DNA of 64,000 nt from Pseudozobellia thermophila (lineage in GTDB: Bacteria; Bacteroidota; Bacteroidia; Flavobacteriales; Flavobacteriaceae). Made by a program: the position numbers and the translations under genes. This document shows positions 36,160 to 44,484 of this stretch, piece by piece; within the stretch, counting starts at the first letter, position 1, and each line of letters begins with the position of its first letter. Location of the stretch: the NCBI RefSeq assembly GCF_900141855.1, contig NZ_FQYU01000005.1, forward strand, positions 193,790-257,789, read 5' to 3'. The notes below the pieces were generated by a model. The model had not been told where the DNA came from. It ran no database searches and saw nothing but the letters and a program-made list of their open reading frames with translations.

Positions 36160-37344
36160 TTATAGGTTAAAATATTCGATATAGTTGTTGAGGTCCTTGT
36201 CTCCACGCCCCGATAGGTTGATGACTACCACATCTTCGGGTTTGAATTTTCGGTGTTCCAAGATCGCTAGTGCGTGCGAAGATTCAATAGCCGGGATAAT
36301 ACCTTCCATTTTAGACAATAGCAAGCCGGCGTTCATGGCATCGTCATCGGTAATGGAGATAAATTCCCCGCGGCCCGATGCATACAGATTGGCATGCATG
36401 GGTCCGACCCCGGGATAATCCAATCCTGCGGAAATGGAGTAGGGCTCGGTGATTTGTCCGTCATGGGTCTGCATTAACAAGGTTTTGCTGCCGTGAATGA
36501 TTCCTACCTTGCCCAAGGCCGAGGTAGCGGCACTTTCGCCACTGTCAATTCCTTTTCCGGCCGCTTCAACGGCTATGATGCCTACTTCCGGAATATCCAG
36601 GTAATGGTAGAAAGCTCCCGCGGCGTTACTTCCCCCGCCCACACAGGCCACTACGTAATCGGGATTCTCCCGTCCTTCCTTTTCTTTCAGCTGCCATTTG
36701 ATCTCTTCCGAAATTACCGACTGAAAGCGCGCTACCATATCGGGGTAGGGATGTGGTCCGACCACACTACCGATAATGTAATGGGTGTCTACAGGGTTAT
36801 TGATCCAGTCGCGAATGGCCTCGTTGGTGGCGTCTTTTAAGGTTCTACTGCCCGAAAGCGCAGGTCTGACCTCGGCGCCCAACATCTTCATACGGGCCAC
36901 GTTTGGGGCTTGCCGGGCGATATCGATCTCGCCCATGTAAACGACACATTCGATGCCCATAAGGGCACAGACCGTTGCAGTGGCCACCCCGTGCTGGCCG
37001 GCACCCGTTTCGGCAATGATCCTGTTTTTGCCCAACTTTTTGGCCATTAGGATCTGCCCAATGGTATTGTTGACCTTGTGCGCACCGGTATGGCAAAGGT
37101 CTTCGCGCTTCAGGTATATTTTAGTATTGTATTTTCTTGAAAGCCGATCGGCAAAATAGAGCGGGGTAGGGCGTCCTACATAATCTTTGAGCAATTGGTC
37201 AAATTCCTTTTTAAAGGAAGGTTCTTGCATGATGCGGATGTAGTTCTGCCGAAGTTCCTCGGTATTGGGGTACAACATTTCAGGAATATAGGCGCCGCCA
37301 AACTCCCCGTAATATCCTTTTTCGTCCGCTTGATAGGTTTTCAT
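36160..37344 (-). CDS. trpB: Tryptophan synthase beta subunit
   Basis: 394 residues. Condenses indole with L-serine to L-tryptophan. The PLP lysine is in [18 protein letters not shown], and the phosphate-binding loop is [10 protein letters not shown]. The canonical TrpB1 length and the neighbouring trpA show the biosynthetic form rather than the stand-alone TrpB2. It lies between trpF and trpA; about 59 nt separate it from trpF. Confidence 0.98.
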   Translation of the reverse strand: MKTYQADEKGYYGEFGGAYIPEMLYPNTEELRQNYIRIMQEPSFKKEFDQLLKDYVGRPTPLYFADRLSRKYNTKIYLKREDLCHTGAHKVNNTIGQILMAKKLGKNRIIAETGAGQHGVATATVCALMGIECVVYMGEIDIARQAPNVARMKMLGAEVRPALSGSRTLKDATNEAIRDWINNPVDTHYIIGSVVGPHPYPDMVARFQSVISEEIKWQLKEKEGRENPDYVVACVGGGSNAAGAFYHYLDIPEVGIIAVEAAGKGIDSGESAATSALGKVGIIHGSKTLLMQTHDGQITEPYSISAGLDYPGVGPMHANLYASGRGEFISITDDDAMNAGLLLSKMEGIIPAIESSHALAILEHRKFKPEDVVVINLSGRGDKDLNNYIEYFNL

Positions 37345-37403
37345 AACAATTTGTAGTTAATATGAAGTTGTAGTACAAAGTAAAAAGTAGGGTTTCATAC
37401 GTT

Positions 37404-38093
37404 TTACTCGATACTAAGTACTCTTTTAAATTCCTTTACTTTTTCAACATCCTTTAAACCCGGTTCTATCTCAAACTTACTGTTCACGTCTATGGCGTGG
37501 CAGTATTTGGCTTCCGGCCGGGTCATGAATTCCTTTAGGGAATCCACTTCGTTCAATCCGATACCGCCGCTCAAAAAATAAGGTTTGGTAGAGGGGTAGT
37601 CTTTTAAAACTTCCCAATCAAAGGCATAGCCATTTCCCCCGGGCAATTTCCCCTTGGTATCGAAAAGAAAGAAATCGCATACGGTTTCATATGGCTTTAC
37701 TATTCCAAAATCAAAATCGTCTTTAATCGAAAATACTTTGATGATGGCAATGTGTTTTACGTTCTGCTTGAGCTCGGCGCAGTATTCGGGCGTTTCCGAA
37801 CCGTGCAGTTGCACCAACAAAAGGTCGTGGTCTTGTATGCGTTCGACAACGGTTTGAATGCTGGCATCGACAAATACGCCAACTTTCTTTACCGTATGGG
37901 GTACGGGTGGCATTGGGCCCGTAAAATGTCGTTTGGATTTTTCCCAAAAAATAAAGCCGAGATAATCGGGTCTTAGTCCGGCAATTTCGGTCGTGTTTTT
38001 GTTCATACCACACACCTTCAGCTTGATTGGGGCATTTTCTATGGTAGAAGGCCCTGATTTTTTGGTCGTGTAATGATAGTCCATTTGAGTCAT
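37404..38093 (-). CDS. trpF: Phosphoribosylanthranilate isomerase
   Basis: About 229 residues from the ATG at 38093 (MTQMDYHY); the catalytic barrel starts at KLKVCGMNKNT with the catalytic Cys, and an Asp is at the C-side (HAIDVNSKFE). The first 25 or so residues before KLKVCGM are longer than in most TrpF proteins, so the ATG at 38084 is also possible. Converts PRA to CdRP. It begins 15 nt after trpC and is a separate protein, not fused to TrpC as in E. coli. Confidence 0.95.
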   Translation of the reverse strand: MTQMDYHYTTKKSGPSTIENAPIKLKVCGMNKNTTEIAGLRPDYLGFIFWEKSKRHFTGPMPPVPHTVKKVGVFVDASIQTVVERIQDHDLLLVQLHGSETPEYCAELKQNVKHIAIIKVFSIKDDFDFGIVKPYETVCDFFLFDTKGKLPGGNGYAFDWEVLKDYPSTKPYFLSGGIGLNEVDSLKEFMTRPEAKYCHAIDVNSKFEIEPGLKDVEKVKEFKRVLSIE

Positions 38094-38108
38094 TGCATTG
38101 GGTCGCAA

Positions 38109-38891
38109 TTACGACAATTGTTTAATGAATTCCTTGGCGTTTTCACCGGGATTGTCCGTTTTCATAAAATTTTCCCCGATCAAAAACCCTTGATATCCGT
38201 AAGGTTTTAAATTTTTAATGGCCTCTATCGAGCTGATTCCGCTTTCCGATACTTTAACGAACTCGTCCGGAATGAGTTTTGATAGCGATTTGCTGGTCTC
38301 CAAACTCACCTCAAAAGTCTTGAGGTTTCGATTGTTTACGCCCAACATGTCGAGGCTGGGCATTATGCTTTTCTGTAGTTCGGCTTCGTTGTGCACCTCT
38401 AACAACACATCTAGGTCTAGGCTTTTGGCCAACTCCGAAAAGGTTTTTATTTCCTCCTTCGATAAAATAGCGGCTATCAAAAGAATCACATCGGCACCAT
38501 GGGCCCTGGCTTCCAAAATTTGATATTCGTCTATAATAAATTCTTTTCTCAATAAGGGCAGGCGTACGGAAGCACGGGCCAATAACAGATCGTCCAACGA
38601 ACCGCCAAAGTATTTCCCGTCGGTTAAAACGGACATGCCACAGACGCCTGCATTTTCGTATCCGCGGGCTACGTCTTGAACGTTCAGGCCTTGGTTGATT
38701 TCCGATTTGGAGGGCGAGCGTCGCTTGTGCTCGGCAATGATGCCGGTTGAACTGTTTCGCAGGGCCTTGCCCAAAGAAACCGTCTCACGTGCGAACAAGA
38801 CCGAATTTTCCAATTGGGAAACGGGGATAAGCGACTTTCTTAAGTCTGTTTCCTTGCGTTTGTCGGCTACTATTTTGTCTAGAATGTTCAT
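38109..38891 (-). CDS. trpC: Indole-3-glycerol phosphate synthase
   Basis: 260-residue TIM barrel. Catalytic residues are visible in IIAEHKRRSPSKSEI (Glu, Lys), LLRKEFIIDEYQI (Lys) and the product-binding LGVNNRNLKTFEVS and VSESGISS. Decarboxylates and cyclises CdRP to indole-3-glycerol phosphate, the substrate of TrpA. Gap of 27 nt from trpD. Confidence 0.98.
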   Translation of the reverse strand: MNILDKIVADKRKETDLRKSLIPVSQLENSVLFARETVSLGKALRNSSTGIIAEHKRRSPSKSEINQGLNVQDVARGYENAGVCGMSVLTDGKYFGGSLDDLLLARASVRLPLLRKEFIIDEYQILEARAHGADVILLIAAILSKEEIKTFSELAKSLDLDVLLEVHNEAELQKSIMPSLDMLGVNNRNLKTFEVSLETSKSLSKLIPDEFVKVSESGISSIEAIKNLKPYGYQGFLIGENFMKTDNPGENAKEFIKQLS

Positions 38892-38918
38892 CTTCTATGG
38901 GCCCTGGGGTGCCCTTGT

Positions 38919-39914
38919 TTAGTTTTTACTCAATTCTTGCAGTTTTTTCAAGGCCTTTAGTCCTTTTCCGGTCAATAGCGATTCCTTGGCTTGTTCAAAA
39001 CCTTCTTTCGGACTCAGGTTCTTTACCGTGGCAATGGCGATTCCCGCATTGGCACAGACTACATTGTTCTGGGCTTCCGTACCTCGGCCTTGCAGTACAT
39101 TTAAGAATATCTGGGCCGAATCTTCAATGGAGTCGCCCCCGACAATTTGTGACTGTTCTATTTTTTCTACACCAAAATCCTCGGGTTTCAACATGCTCTC
39201 CGAATTATTGGAAATGGTTTTGGTATTGCCGGTCAACGAAATCTCGTCATAGCCGTCCAAGGCGTGGAGTACGGTAAATTTTTTATCGGTGTTCTGATAG
39301 AGGTAGCCGTACATTCGGGCCAGTTCGAGGTTGAAGACACCGACCATTTGATTCTTTGGAAAGGCCGGGTTGACCATGGGCCCCAACATATTGAAAAAGG
39401 TCTTTACGGCCAATTCTTTTCTGATCGGACCTACGTTTTTCATGGCAGGGTGAAATAAGGGGGCATGAAGGACACAGATACCCGCTTGGTCAATCGATTT
39501 TTTTAGGAAGTCGGCTTCGTTACTGAATTTGATCCCTAAGAATTCCATGACGTTGCTGCTCCCGCATTTGGAAGAAACCCCGTAGTTGCCGTGCTTGGTT
39601 ACGTTTACCCCTGCACCCGCCGTTACGAACGACGCCAAGGTAGAAATGTTGAAGGTGTCCTTACCGTCGCCGCCCGTTCCGCAAAGGTCGATTGGGTCGT
39701 ATTCCGAAAGGTCTACCGCCAAGCACAGTTCCAAGAGGGCGTCGCGAAAACCTTCGAGCTCCTCTATGGCAATGCTGCGCATCATATAGACCGTTAAAAA
39801 GGCAGCGATCTGGCTTGTATTGTACTCTCCTTTGGCAATGTTCACCAACACTTTCTTGGCTTCCTCTTTTTCGAGGATATCGTGGTTGATGAGTCTGTTC
39901 AATGTTTCTTTCAT
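38919..39914 (-). CDS. trpD: Anthranilate phosphoribosyltransferase
   Basis: 331 residues. Transfers phosphoribose from PRPP to anthranilate. It shows the glycine-rich PRPP loop CGTGGDGKDTFNIST and KHGNYGVSSKCGSSNVMEFLG. Starts 36 nt after trpG. TrpG and TrpD are separate polypeptides here. Confidence 0.98.
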   Translation of the reverse strand: MKETLNRLINHDILEKEEAKKVLVNIAKGEYNTSQIAAFLTVYMMRSIAIEELEGFRDALLELCLAVDLSEYDPIDLCGTGGDGKDTFNISTLASFVTAGAGVNVTKHGNYGVSSKCGSSNVMEFLGIKFSNEADFLKKSIDQAGICVLHAPLFHPAMKNVGPIRKELAVKTFFNMLGPMVNPAFPKNQMVGVFNLELARMYGYLYQNTDKKFTVLHALDGYDEISLTGNTKTISNNSESMLKPEDFGVEKIEQSQIVGGDSIEDSAQIFLNVLQGRGTEAQNNVVCANAGIAIATVKNLSPKEGFEQAKESLLTGKGLKALKKLQELSKN

Positions 39915-39950
39915 GATACTCTTCTTACTGTTTTCGGTGGTTTTCGGACT

Positions 39951-40514
39951 TTAGTTGTTCAACCAGTTGGCAAGGATTTTTTTGCCTTCGGGCGTCAAGA
40001 CCGATTCGGGATGGAACTGAACGGCAGAAACATCGTAAACCTTATGGCGAAGCGACATGACCTGGCCGTTTTCATCGACCGAGGTGGCCTCCAGGCTTTC
40101 GGGAAGGTCGGGACTTACCACCCATGAATGGTAGCGGCCCACCTTTATCTTTTTGGGCAGGCCCTCAAAATTGGGGTCGTCTTTGGTAATGCTGATCTCG
40201 GTGGCGATCCCGTGGTACACCTCGTCCAGGTTGATCAATGAACCTCCGAACACCTCGCCTATGGCCTGCTGGCCCAAGCAGACCCCGAAAATACTTTTGG
40301 TAGGGGCGTATTTGGTAATAATTTCCTTTAGGAGGCCGGCTTCATCGGGTATTCCCGGGCCCGGGGAAAGCACGATCTTGTCAAAGGCCTCGACTTCGTC
40401 CAAGGTCAATTGGTCGTTGCGTTTTACGATTACCTCACAATCCAGGTCTTCTAAATAATGGACTAAGTTATAGGTAAAACTATCGTAGTTGTCTATTACT
40501 AAAATTTTCTTCAT
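39951..40514 (-). CDS. trpG: Anthranilate/aminodeoxychorismate synthase glutaminase subunit
   Basis: 187-residue class I glutamine amidotransferase. The nucleophile Cys is in FGVCLGQQAIGE, and His/Glu of the triad are in VQFHPESVLT. Supplies ammonia to TrpE; such subunits may also serve PabB. Its ATG lies 2 nt after the trpE stop, implying coupled translation and equimolar synthesis. Confidence 0.97.
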   Translation of the reverse strand: MKKILVIDNYDSFTYNLVHYLEDLDCEVIVKRNDQLTLDEVEAFDKIVLSPGPGIPDEAGLLKEIITKYAPTKSIFGVCLGQQAIGEVFGGSLINLDEVYHGIATEISITKDDPNFEGLPKKIKVGRYHSWVVSPDLPESLEATSVDENGQVMSLRHKVYDVSAVQFHPESVLTPEGKKILANWLNN

Positions 40515-40516
40515 CT

Positions 40517-41914
40517 CTATATCGTTTCGGCAATTTTCAAGGCCTTGGTCAATGCGCCCAATTTGTTGTAGGTTTCTTGCAGTTCGTCTTCGGGATCTGA
40601 TGCGGCCACAAGGCCTGCACCGGCCTGATAGTGCAATTGATGGTTTTTGCTTAAAAATGTACGGATCATTATGGCGTGGTTAAAGTTGCCGTCAAAGTCC
40701 ATAAACCCAATGGCCCCACCGTAGTAGCCGCGACTGGTCTTTTCGTATTTTTCGATAAGCTGCATGGCCATGTGCTTGGGGGCGCCGCTCAAGGTGCCTG
40801 CGGGAAAGGTATCGGCCACCACTTTCATGGTAGGGATATCTTTCTTTTTCTTGCCCACGACCTTCGATACCAAATGGATGACGTGGGAGAAGAACTGTAC
40901 CTCCCTGTAGTTGGTCACCTCTACCATACTGCCGTTCCGGCTCAGGTCGTTCCGGGCCAGGTCGACCAACATGACGTGTTCGCTGTTTTCCTTGTCGTCT
41001 TCGGTAAGCTGCTTGGCCAAAAGGGCGTCTTGTTCGTCGTTACCGGTGCGTTTAAAGGTCCCGGCAATCGGGTGGATTTCGGCCTTGCCGTTTTTTACGA
41101 TAAGCTGTGCTTCCGGTGAGCTTCCAAAGATCTTGAAATCGCCATAATCAAAGTAAAATAGGTAAGGTGATGGGTTGACCGAACGGAGGGCCCTGTACAC
41201 GTTGAACTCATCTCCCTTAAACCCTTGGGAAAACCTACGGGAAAGTACCAGTTGAAAAACATCGCCACGTTGACAGTGTTTTTTCGCCAATCGCACGTGC
41301 TCTTTGTATTCTTCGTCCTCTAGATTGGAGGTGGCTTCGCCGTCGAGGGAGAAATTGTACGAAGCAAAGGTACGTACGTTCAAAATATGGGCTATTTCGG
41401 CCGTGTTTTCGTCGGTGTTAAAACAGTGGGCAAAAATATAGGCCTCGTTCTTATGGTGGTCTATGGCAATGATATTCTGGTACACCGCATAATAGATGTC
41501 GGGTATGGCCACCGAATCCTCTTTTTTATTGATTTTAATGTCTTCGTAGTAGCGTACCGCGTCATAGGCCATATAGCCGAAGATACCGTTGTTGATAAAC
41601 TTGAAATCGCTCTCATCGGCCTCGAACTTTTTGCTAAAGTCGTGAATGACCTTTACCACATCGGTAGCCGCATTGATTTCCGTTTCACGCGACGTTTGGT
41701 CGGGAAACCGTTCGATAATGGTTTCGTTCTCGATCCTTATCGAGGCGATCGGGTTGCAGCAGATGTAAGAGAAGCTGTTGTCGTTGGCGTGGTAGTCGCT
41801 ACTTTCGAGCAAGATACTGTTGGGAAAGCGGTCCCTGATCTTTAGATAGACGCTGACCGGGGTAATGGTATCGGCGAGAATTTTTTTGTGATAGGATTTT
41901 AACTTGTACTTCAT
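40517..41914 (-). CDS. trpE: Anthranilate synthase component I
   Basis: 465 residues from the ATG at 41914 (MKYKLKSYHKKILAD); an in-frame start at 41956 would lie inside the attenuator hairpin and is rejected. Makes anthranilate from chorismate and ammonia. The N-terminal feedback motif LLESS (SILLESSDY) is the known Trp-binding segment, and the C-terminal chorismate-binding domain has AGTFKRTGNDEQDALLAKQL and DLARNDLSRN. First structural gene of the trp operon, 19 nt downstream of the attenuator stem. Confidence 0.98.
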   Translation of the reverse strand: MKYKLKSYHKKILADTITPVSVYLKIRDRFPNSILLESSDYHANDNSFSYICCNPIASIRIENETIIERFPDQTSRETEINAATDVVKVIHDFSKKFEADESDFKFINNGIFGYMAYDAVRYYEDIKINKKEDSVAIPDIYYAVYQNIIAIDHHKNEAYIFAHCFNTDENTAEIAHILNVRTFASYNFSLDGEATSNLEDEEYKEHVRLAKKHCQRGDVFQLVLSRRFSQGFKGDEFNVYRALRSVNPSPYLFYFDYGDFKIFGSSPEAQLIVKNGKAEIHPIAGTFKRTGNDEQDALLAKQLTEDDKENSEHVMLVDLARNDLSRNGSMVEVTNYREVQFFSHVIHLVSKVVGKKKKDIPTMKVVADTFPAGTLSGAPKHMAMQLIEKYEKTSRGYYGGAIGFMDFDGNFNHAIMIRTFLSKNHQLHYQAGAGLVAASDPEDELQETYNKLGALTKALKIAETI

Positions 41915-41933
41915 AGTGATCGTATTCAAAAGG

Positions 41934-41963
41934 AAAAGGCTTGTCGTGATTGACAAGCCTTTT
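41934..41963 (-). terminator. trp operon attenuator (intrinsic terminator)
   Basis: Perfect 12-bp stem, minus strand 5' arm AAAAGGCTTGTC (41963-41952) and 3' arm GACAAGCCTTTT (41945-41934), six-base loop AATCAC, followed by CCTTTT. It lies between the Trp-rich leader peptide and trpE. The sequence TCGTGA over the leader peptide stop (41991-41996) is exactly complementary to TCACGA in the loop and 3' arm (41944-41949), giving a possible antiterminator pairing. Confidence 0.85.
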
Positions 41964-41990
41964 TATAGTTTTACTACAATGATGCTCAGC

Positions 41991-42047
41991 TCACGATATC
42001 TGTCGAGAGTTGTTCCACCACCAAGTATTTGTATTAATTCCGTTCAT
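41991..42047 (-). CDS. trpL: trp operon leader peptide with three consecutive Trp
   Basis: An 18-codon frame reading MNGINTNTWWWNNSRQIS, ATG at 42047 and TGA at 41993-41991. Three adjacent Trp codons are very unlikely by chance directly upstream of trpE and between a promoter and a terminator hairpin. By analogy with enterobacterial TrpL, a ribosome stalled on the Trp codons would leave the TCGTGA at the stop codon free, while a ribosome reaching the stop would cover it and let the terminator form. The ATG is only 5 nt after the -7 element, so the message may be leaderless. Confidence 0.87.
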   Translation of the reverse strand: MNGINTNTWWWNNSRQIS

Positions 42048-42052
42048 TGGAC

Positions 42053-42082
42053 CAAATATAGAAATCATTTTTAAAACCACAA
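42053..42082 (-). promoter_or_regulatory. Predicted trp operon promoter
   Basis: On the minus strand, TTG (42082-42080), 19 nt spacer, TATATTTG (42060-42053). Close match to the Bacteroidetes consensus; the predicted start is near 42050-42046, at the leader peptide ATG. Confidence 0.8.
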
Positions 42083-42104
42083 ACCGATTTGTTCGAAAAA
42101 AATA

Positions 42105-42135
42105 AAGCCCTGCAATCGCGTTAACGGCAGGGCTT
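42105..42135 (-). terminator. Rho-independent terminator after yceI
   Basis: Minus-strand arms AGCCCTGC (42134-42127) and GCAGGGCT (42113-42106) followed by TTATTTTTTT. It separates the YceI gene from the trp promoter. Confidence 0.9.
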
Positions 42136-42157
42136 GGATTTCCATTGTCGGACCGAT

Positions 42158-42733
42158 TTAAAATTCGAGGTCGACTACCAGGTCGAACTCGTCGTAAATC
42201 GTTTTATCGCCCAGATTTTCGAAGAAACTGCCCGATCCGTATTTTACATCGTACTTGGTCCTGTCTATTTTTACGTTGGCGGTAGCTTTGCTCCCGTAAA
42301 CCGATACATCAAAGGTAACGGGTTTGGTAATACCTTTAATGGTAAGGTCTCCGGTTACCTCGTATGCATTTTTTCCAGTGGCTTTTACTTTGGTAAAGAC
42401 CAATTTTGACGTTGGGTGCTTTTCTACCCCGAAAAAATCGTCGGATTTTAAGTGACCTTCGAGCTTTCCTTTTCCTTCGCCGCTCATATCGGTAGAGACC
42501 AAACTGGTCATGTCGGCCACAAATTCGCCTCCGGTCAGTTTATCGCCATCGAAGATAAGTGTTCCGGACTTCAGGTTTACCGTTCCGGTGTGCGAACCGG
42601 TAACCTTATAGGCTTTCCAAGTGATGGTGCTGGCATCGGTTTTTACTTCTTTTTTTTCTTCCGTGATTGGCTCGGTTGCGGTGGCAACACCAAATACTAG
42701 GGCCAAGGCCATGCTGAATACTCCTTTTTTCAT
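42158..42733 (-). CDS. YceI-family lipocalin-like secreted protein
   Basis: 191 residues with a signal peptide (about 1-20, MKKGVFSMALALVFGVATA) and a YceI domain starting at TITWKAYKVTGSHTGTVNLKSG. The family forms an extended lipocalin-like barrel that binds polyisoprenoid or other amphiphilic ligands in the periplasm. The conserved VTGDLTIKGITKPVTFDV is present. It follows the nitroreductase gene with a 65-bp gap that contains a heptad repeat, so it probably has its own promoter. Confidence 0.95.
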   Translation of the reverse strand: MKKGVFSMALALVFGVATATEPITEEKKEVKTDASTITWKAYKVTGSHTGTVNLKSGTLIFDGDKLTGGEFVADMTSLVSTDMSGEGKGKLEGHLKSDDFFGVEKHPTSKLVFTKVKATGKNAYEVTGDLTIKGITKPVTFDVSVYGSKATANVKIDRTKYDVKYGSGSFFENLGDKTIYDEFDLVVDLEF

Positions 42734-42742
42734 GATTTAATT

Positions 42743-42780
42743 TAGTTAATAGTTAATAGTTAATAGTAATTAGTTAATAG
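42743..42780. repeat. AGTTAAT heptad tandem repeat
   Basis: Three perfect tandem copies of AGTTAAT, then AGTAATT, then another AGTTAAT, directly upstream of the YceI start codon. Could influence promoter spacing by copy-number change, or be a simple AT-rich 5' leader. Confidence 0.6.
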
Positions 42781-42798
42781 AATAATTAGGGTAAACGT

Positions 42799-43431
42799 TT
42801 ATAAATAGGTGATTAAATTCTCTATGGGTCTTCTGACCTTTTTATAGTGTTGGGTTTGGTCTTCCTCGGATCGGTACCCAAGGGCAACCAATACGGCCGC
42901 GTTCAAATTTTCCTTTTCAAGGTCTAGAATGGTATTGAATTGTTGAGGGTCGAAACCTTCCATGGGGCACGCGTCTATCTTTAAATCGGCCGCTGCCGAG
43001 AGTAGGTTGCCCAAGGCAATGTAGGCTTGCCGGGAAGTCCATGCCGCTTTTTCCGGGTCGGACAAGGGCAATAGTTTGGACTTCATCATTTCTCCATATC
43101 CCTTAAGTGCTTCGGGCGGAATGCCCCTGGTCATACTCACGTTGCTCAGGTAGTCGTCTATGAGTTCATCGCCGAAGGTGGTTTGGTTGGCAAGAACGAT
43201 AAGGTGCGAAGCCTCGGTGATCTGAGCTTGTCCCCACGCTGCCGGTTGTAGCCTGGCCCTTAATTCCGGGTCTGTCAACACCAATACTTTATAGGGTTGT
43301 AACCCGTAGGAGGATGCGCTTAGTGAAAGGGCCTCCGTTAAGGTTGCCATGTCATTGTCGGAAATTTTCCTGTCCTTATCGAATTTTTTGGTGGCGTAGC
43401 GCCAATTTAGGTTGTCGATATAAGTACTCAT
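42799..43431 (-). CDS. NfsB-like NAD(P)H-dependent nitroreductase
   Basis: 210-residue flavoprotein of the oxygen-insensitive nitroreductase family. It shows the N-terminal RYATKKFD, LSASSYGLQPYKVLV (FMN contacts), AYIALGNLLSAAADL and GFDPQQFN near the C-terminal half, then VLVALGYRSEED. Likely reduces quinones or nitroaromatics with NAD(P)H. Lies 13 nt downstream of a MarR-family gene, which probably controls it together with itself. Confidence 0.93.
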   Translation of the reverse strand: MSTYIDNLNWRYATKKFDKDRKISDNDMATLTEALSLSASSYGLQPYKVLVLTDPELRARLQPAAWGQAQITEASHLIVLANQTTFGDELIDDYLSNVSMTRGIPPEALKGYGEMMKSKLLPLSDPEKAAWTSRQAYIALGNLLSAAADLKIDACPMEGFDPQQFNTILDLEKENLNAAVLVALGYRSEEDQTQHYKKVRRPIENLITYL

Positions 43432-43444
43432 CTTTTTATGTTAA

Positions 43445-43891
43445 TTAAAATTTATCCAATAGGGCGTTAAGTTTTGTCAAATCATCGCGGTCGAGGTTGG
43501 CCAAAATTTCATTTTCTGCCTGTTCCATGGCCTTGTCCATTTGTAACAGCATCTTTTCGCCCTCTTCCGTGATACGTATTTCAACCTTTCTCCGGTTGCT
43601 GGGGCAGACCTTTCTGTCTACAAGTCCTTTTAAAATCAACTTGTCTACCAACCTTGTGGTATTGCTCATTTTAGTGACCATCCTTTCGTTCAGGGTAGAT
43701 AGGTTGGCCGGCCTGCCCTTTTGGCCCCGAAGGATCCTCAGAACGTTGAATTGCTGAATCGACACACCAAAAGGCCTTAGGGCCGCATTGGCAGTATCGC
43801 TTATTTTGTTGTGCACCAAACTAAAGTGGATGATCGTCCTGCGTTCCAAGGGTATTTTCTTATCCGTCTTTAGAATCTTCTCAACATTCAT
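43445..43891 (-). CDS. MarR-family transcriptional regulator
   Basis: About 148 residues from the ATG at 43891 (MNVEKILKTDKK); an upstream frame start at 43957 is not supported by homologues. A winged helix-turn-helix with the MarR recognition segment LNERMVTKMSNTTRLVDKLILKGLVDR and the wing (CPSNRRKVEIRITEEG). MarR proteins dimerise and repress until they bind phenolic ligands or are oxidised; a single Cys sits in RKVCPSNRR at the wing. The downstream nitroreductase and the palindrome before the gene point to autoregulation of this two-gene unit. Confidence 0.93.
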   Translation of the reverse strand: MNVEKILKTDKKIPLERRTIIHFSLVHNKISDTANAALRPFGVSIQQFNVLRILRGQKGRPANLSTLNERMVTKMSNTTRLVDKLILKGLVDRKVCPSNRRKVEIRITEEGEKMLLQMDKAMEQAENEILANLDRDDLTKLNALLDKF

Positions 43892-43902
43892 GTTGTTACA
43901 AT

Positions 43903-43918
43903 ATTTGTATATACAAAT
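43903..43918. promoter_or_regulatory. Candidate MarR operator
   Basis: Perfect 16-bp palindrome ATTTGTATATACAAAT located 12-27 nt upstream of the MarR start codon. The minus-strand -7 element TACATTTG (43921-43914) overlaps one arm, so a bound dimer would block RNA polymerase. Confidence 0.6.
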
Positions 43919-44076
43919 GTAATCTGGTTTTTGGAATATTCCCCCATGGTGACTCACAAATTTTTGTTAATGCGTATAAGGGGTGCGGATAGGTGAAAAA
44001 AATGTATTTTTGGTGTTTGAATATAACTGAGGCATACGGCAGTTCGAACCGTGGCAAATTAAAATATCGATGTATT

Positions 44077-44385
44077 ATGGATTTATCACAGGAAGAGTGG
44101 CGCGAACAATTGGAAAACGACGACAATGCGTTTATTTTGGACGTAAGAACCCCTGAAGAGGTAGAGGATGGGTACATACCCGGTGCCACCAATATTGATA
44201 TACATTTGGGGCAAGGTTTCTTGGACGAGATCGAAAAACTTGACAAAACCAAGTCGTACTACGTATATTGCAGGTCGGGTGCGCGAAGTGCACAGGCATG
44301 CAGTATTATGAACAGTGTCGGCTTTGAAAAGGCCTATAACCTTGAAGGTGGTTTTATGAACTGGGAAGGCGAAGTCGCCGAATAA
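44077..44385 (+). CDS. Single-domain rhodanese-like protein
   Basis: 102 residues from the ATG at 44077 (MDLSQEEWREQL); an earlier in-frame ATG at 43993 adds 28 residues without family support. The active-site Cys is in YYVYCRSGARSAQA, with the CDC25-like 6-residue loop CRSGAR, and the conserved ILDVRTPEE is present. Rhodanese domains carry sulfur as a persulfide on this Cys; the acceptor is unknown. No signal peptide, so cytosolic. Stand-alone upstream of the DUF2851 gene (gap about 100 nt). Confidence 0.95.
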   Translation: MDLSQEEWREQLENDDNAFILDVRTPEEVEDGYIPGATNIDIHLGQGFLDEIEKLDKTKSYYVYCRSGARSAQACSIMNSVGFEKAYNLEGGFMNWEGEVAE

Positions 44386-44484
44386 GGAAGAGCGGTCGTT
44401 GGACCAGGGTTTGGAATATAAAAGTTCAAGGGCGATACAAAGTGCTTGGACTTTTTCTTTTTTATAACCTAAATAGCGAATAAA

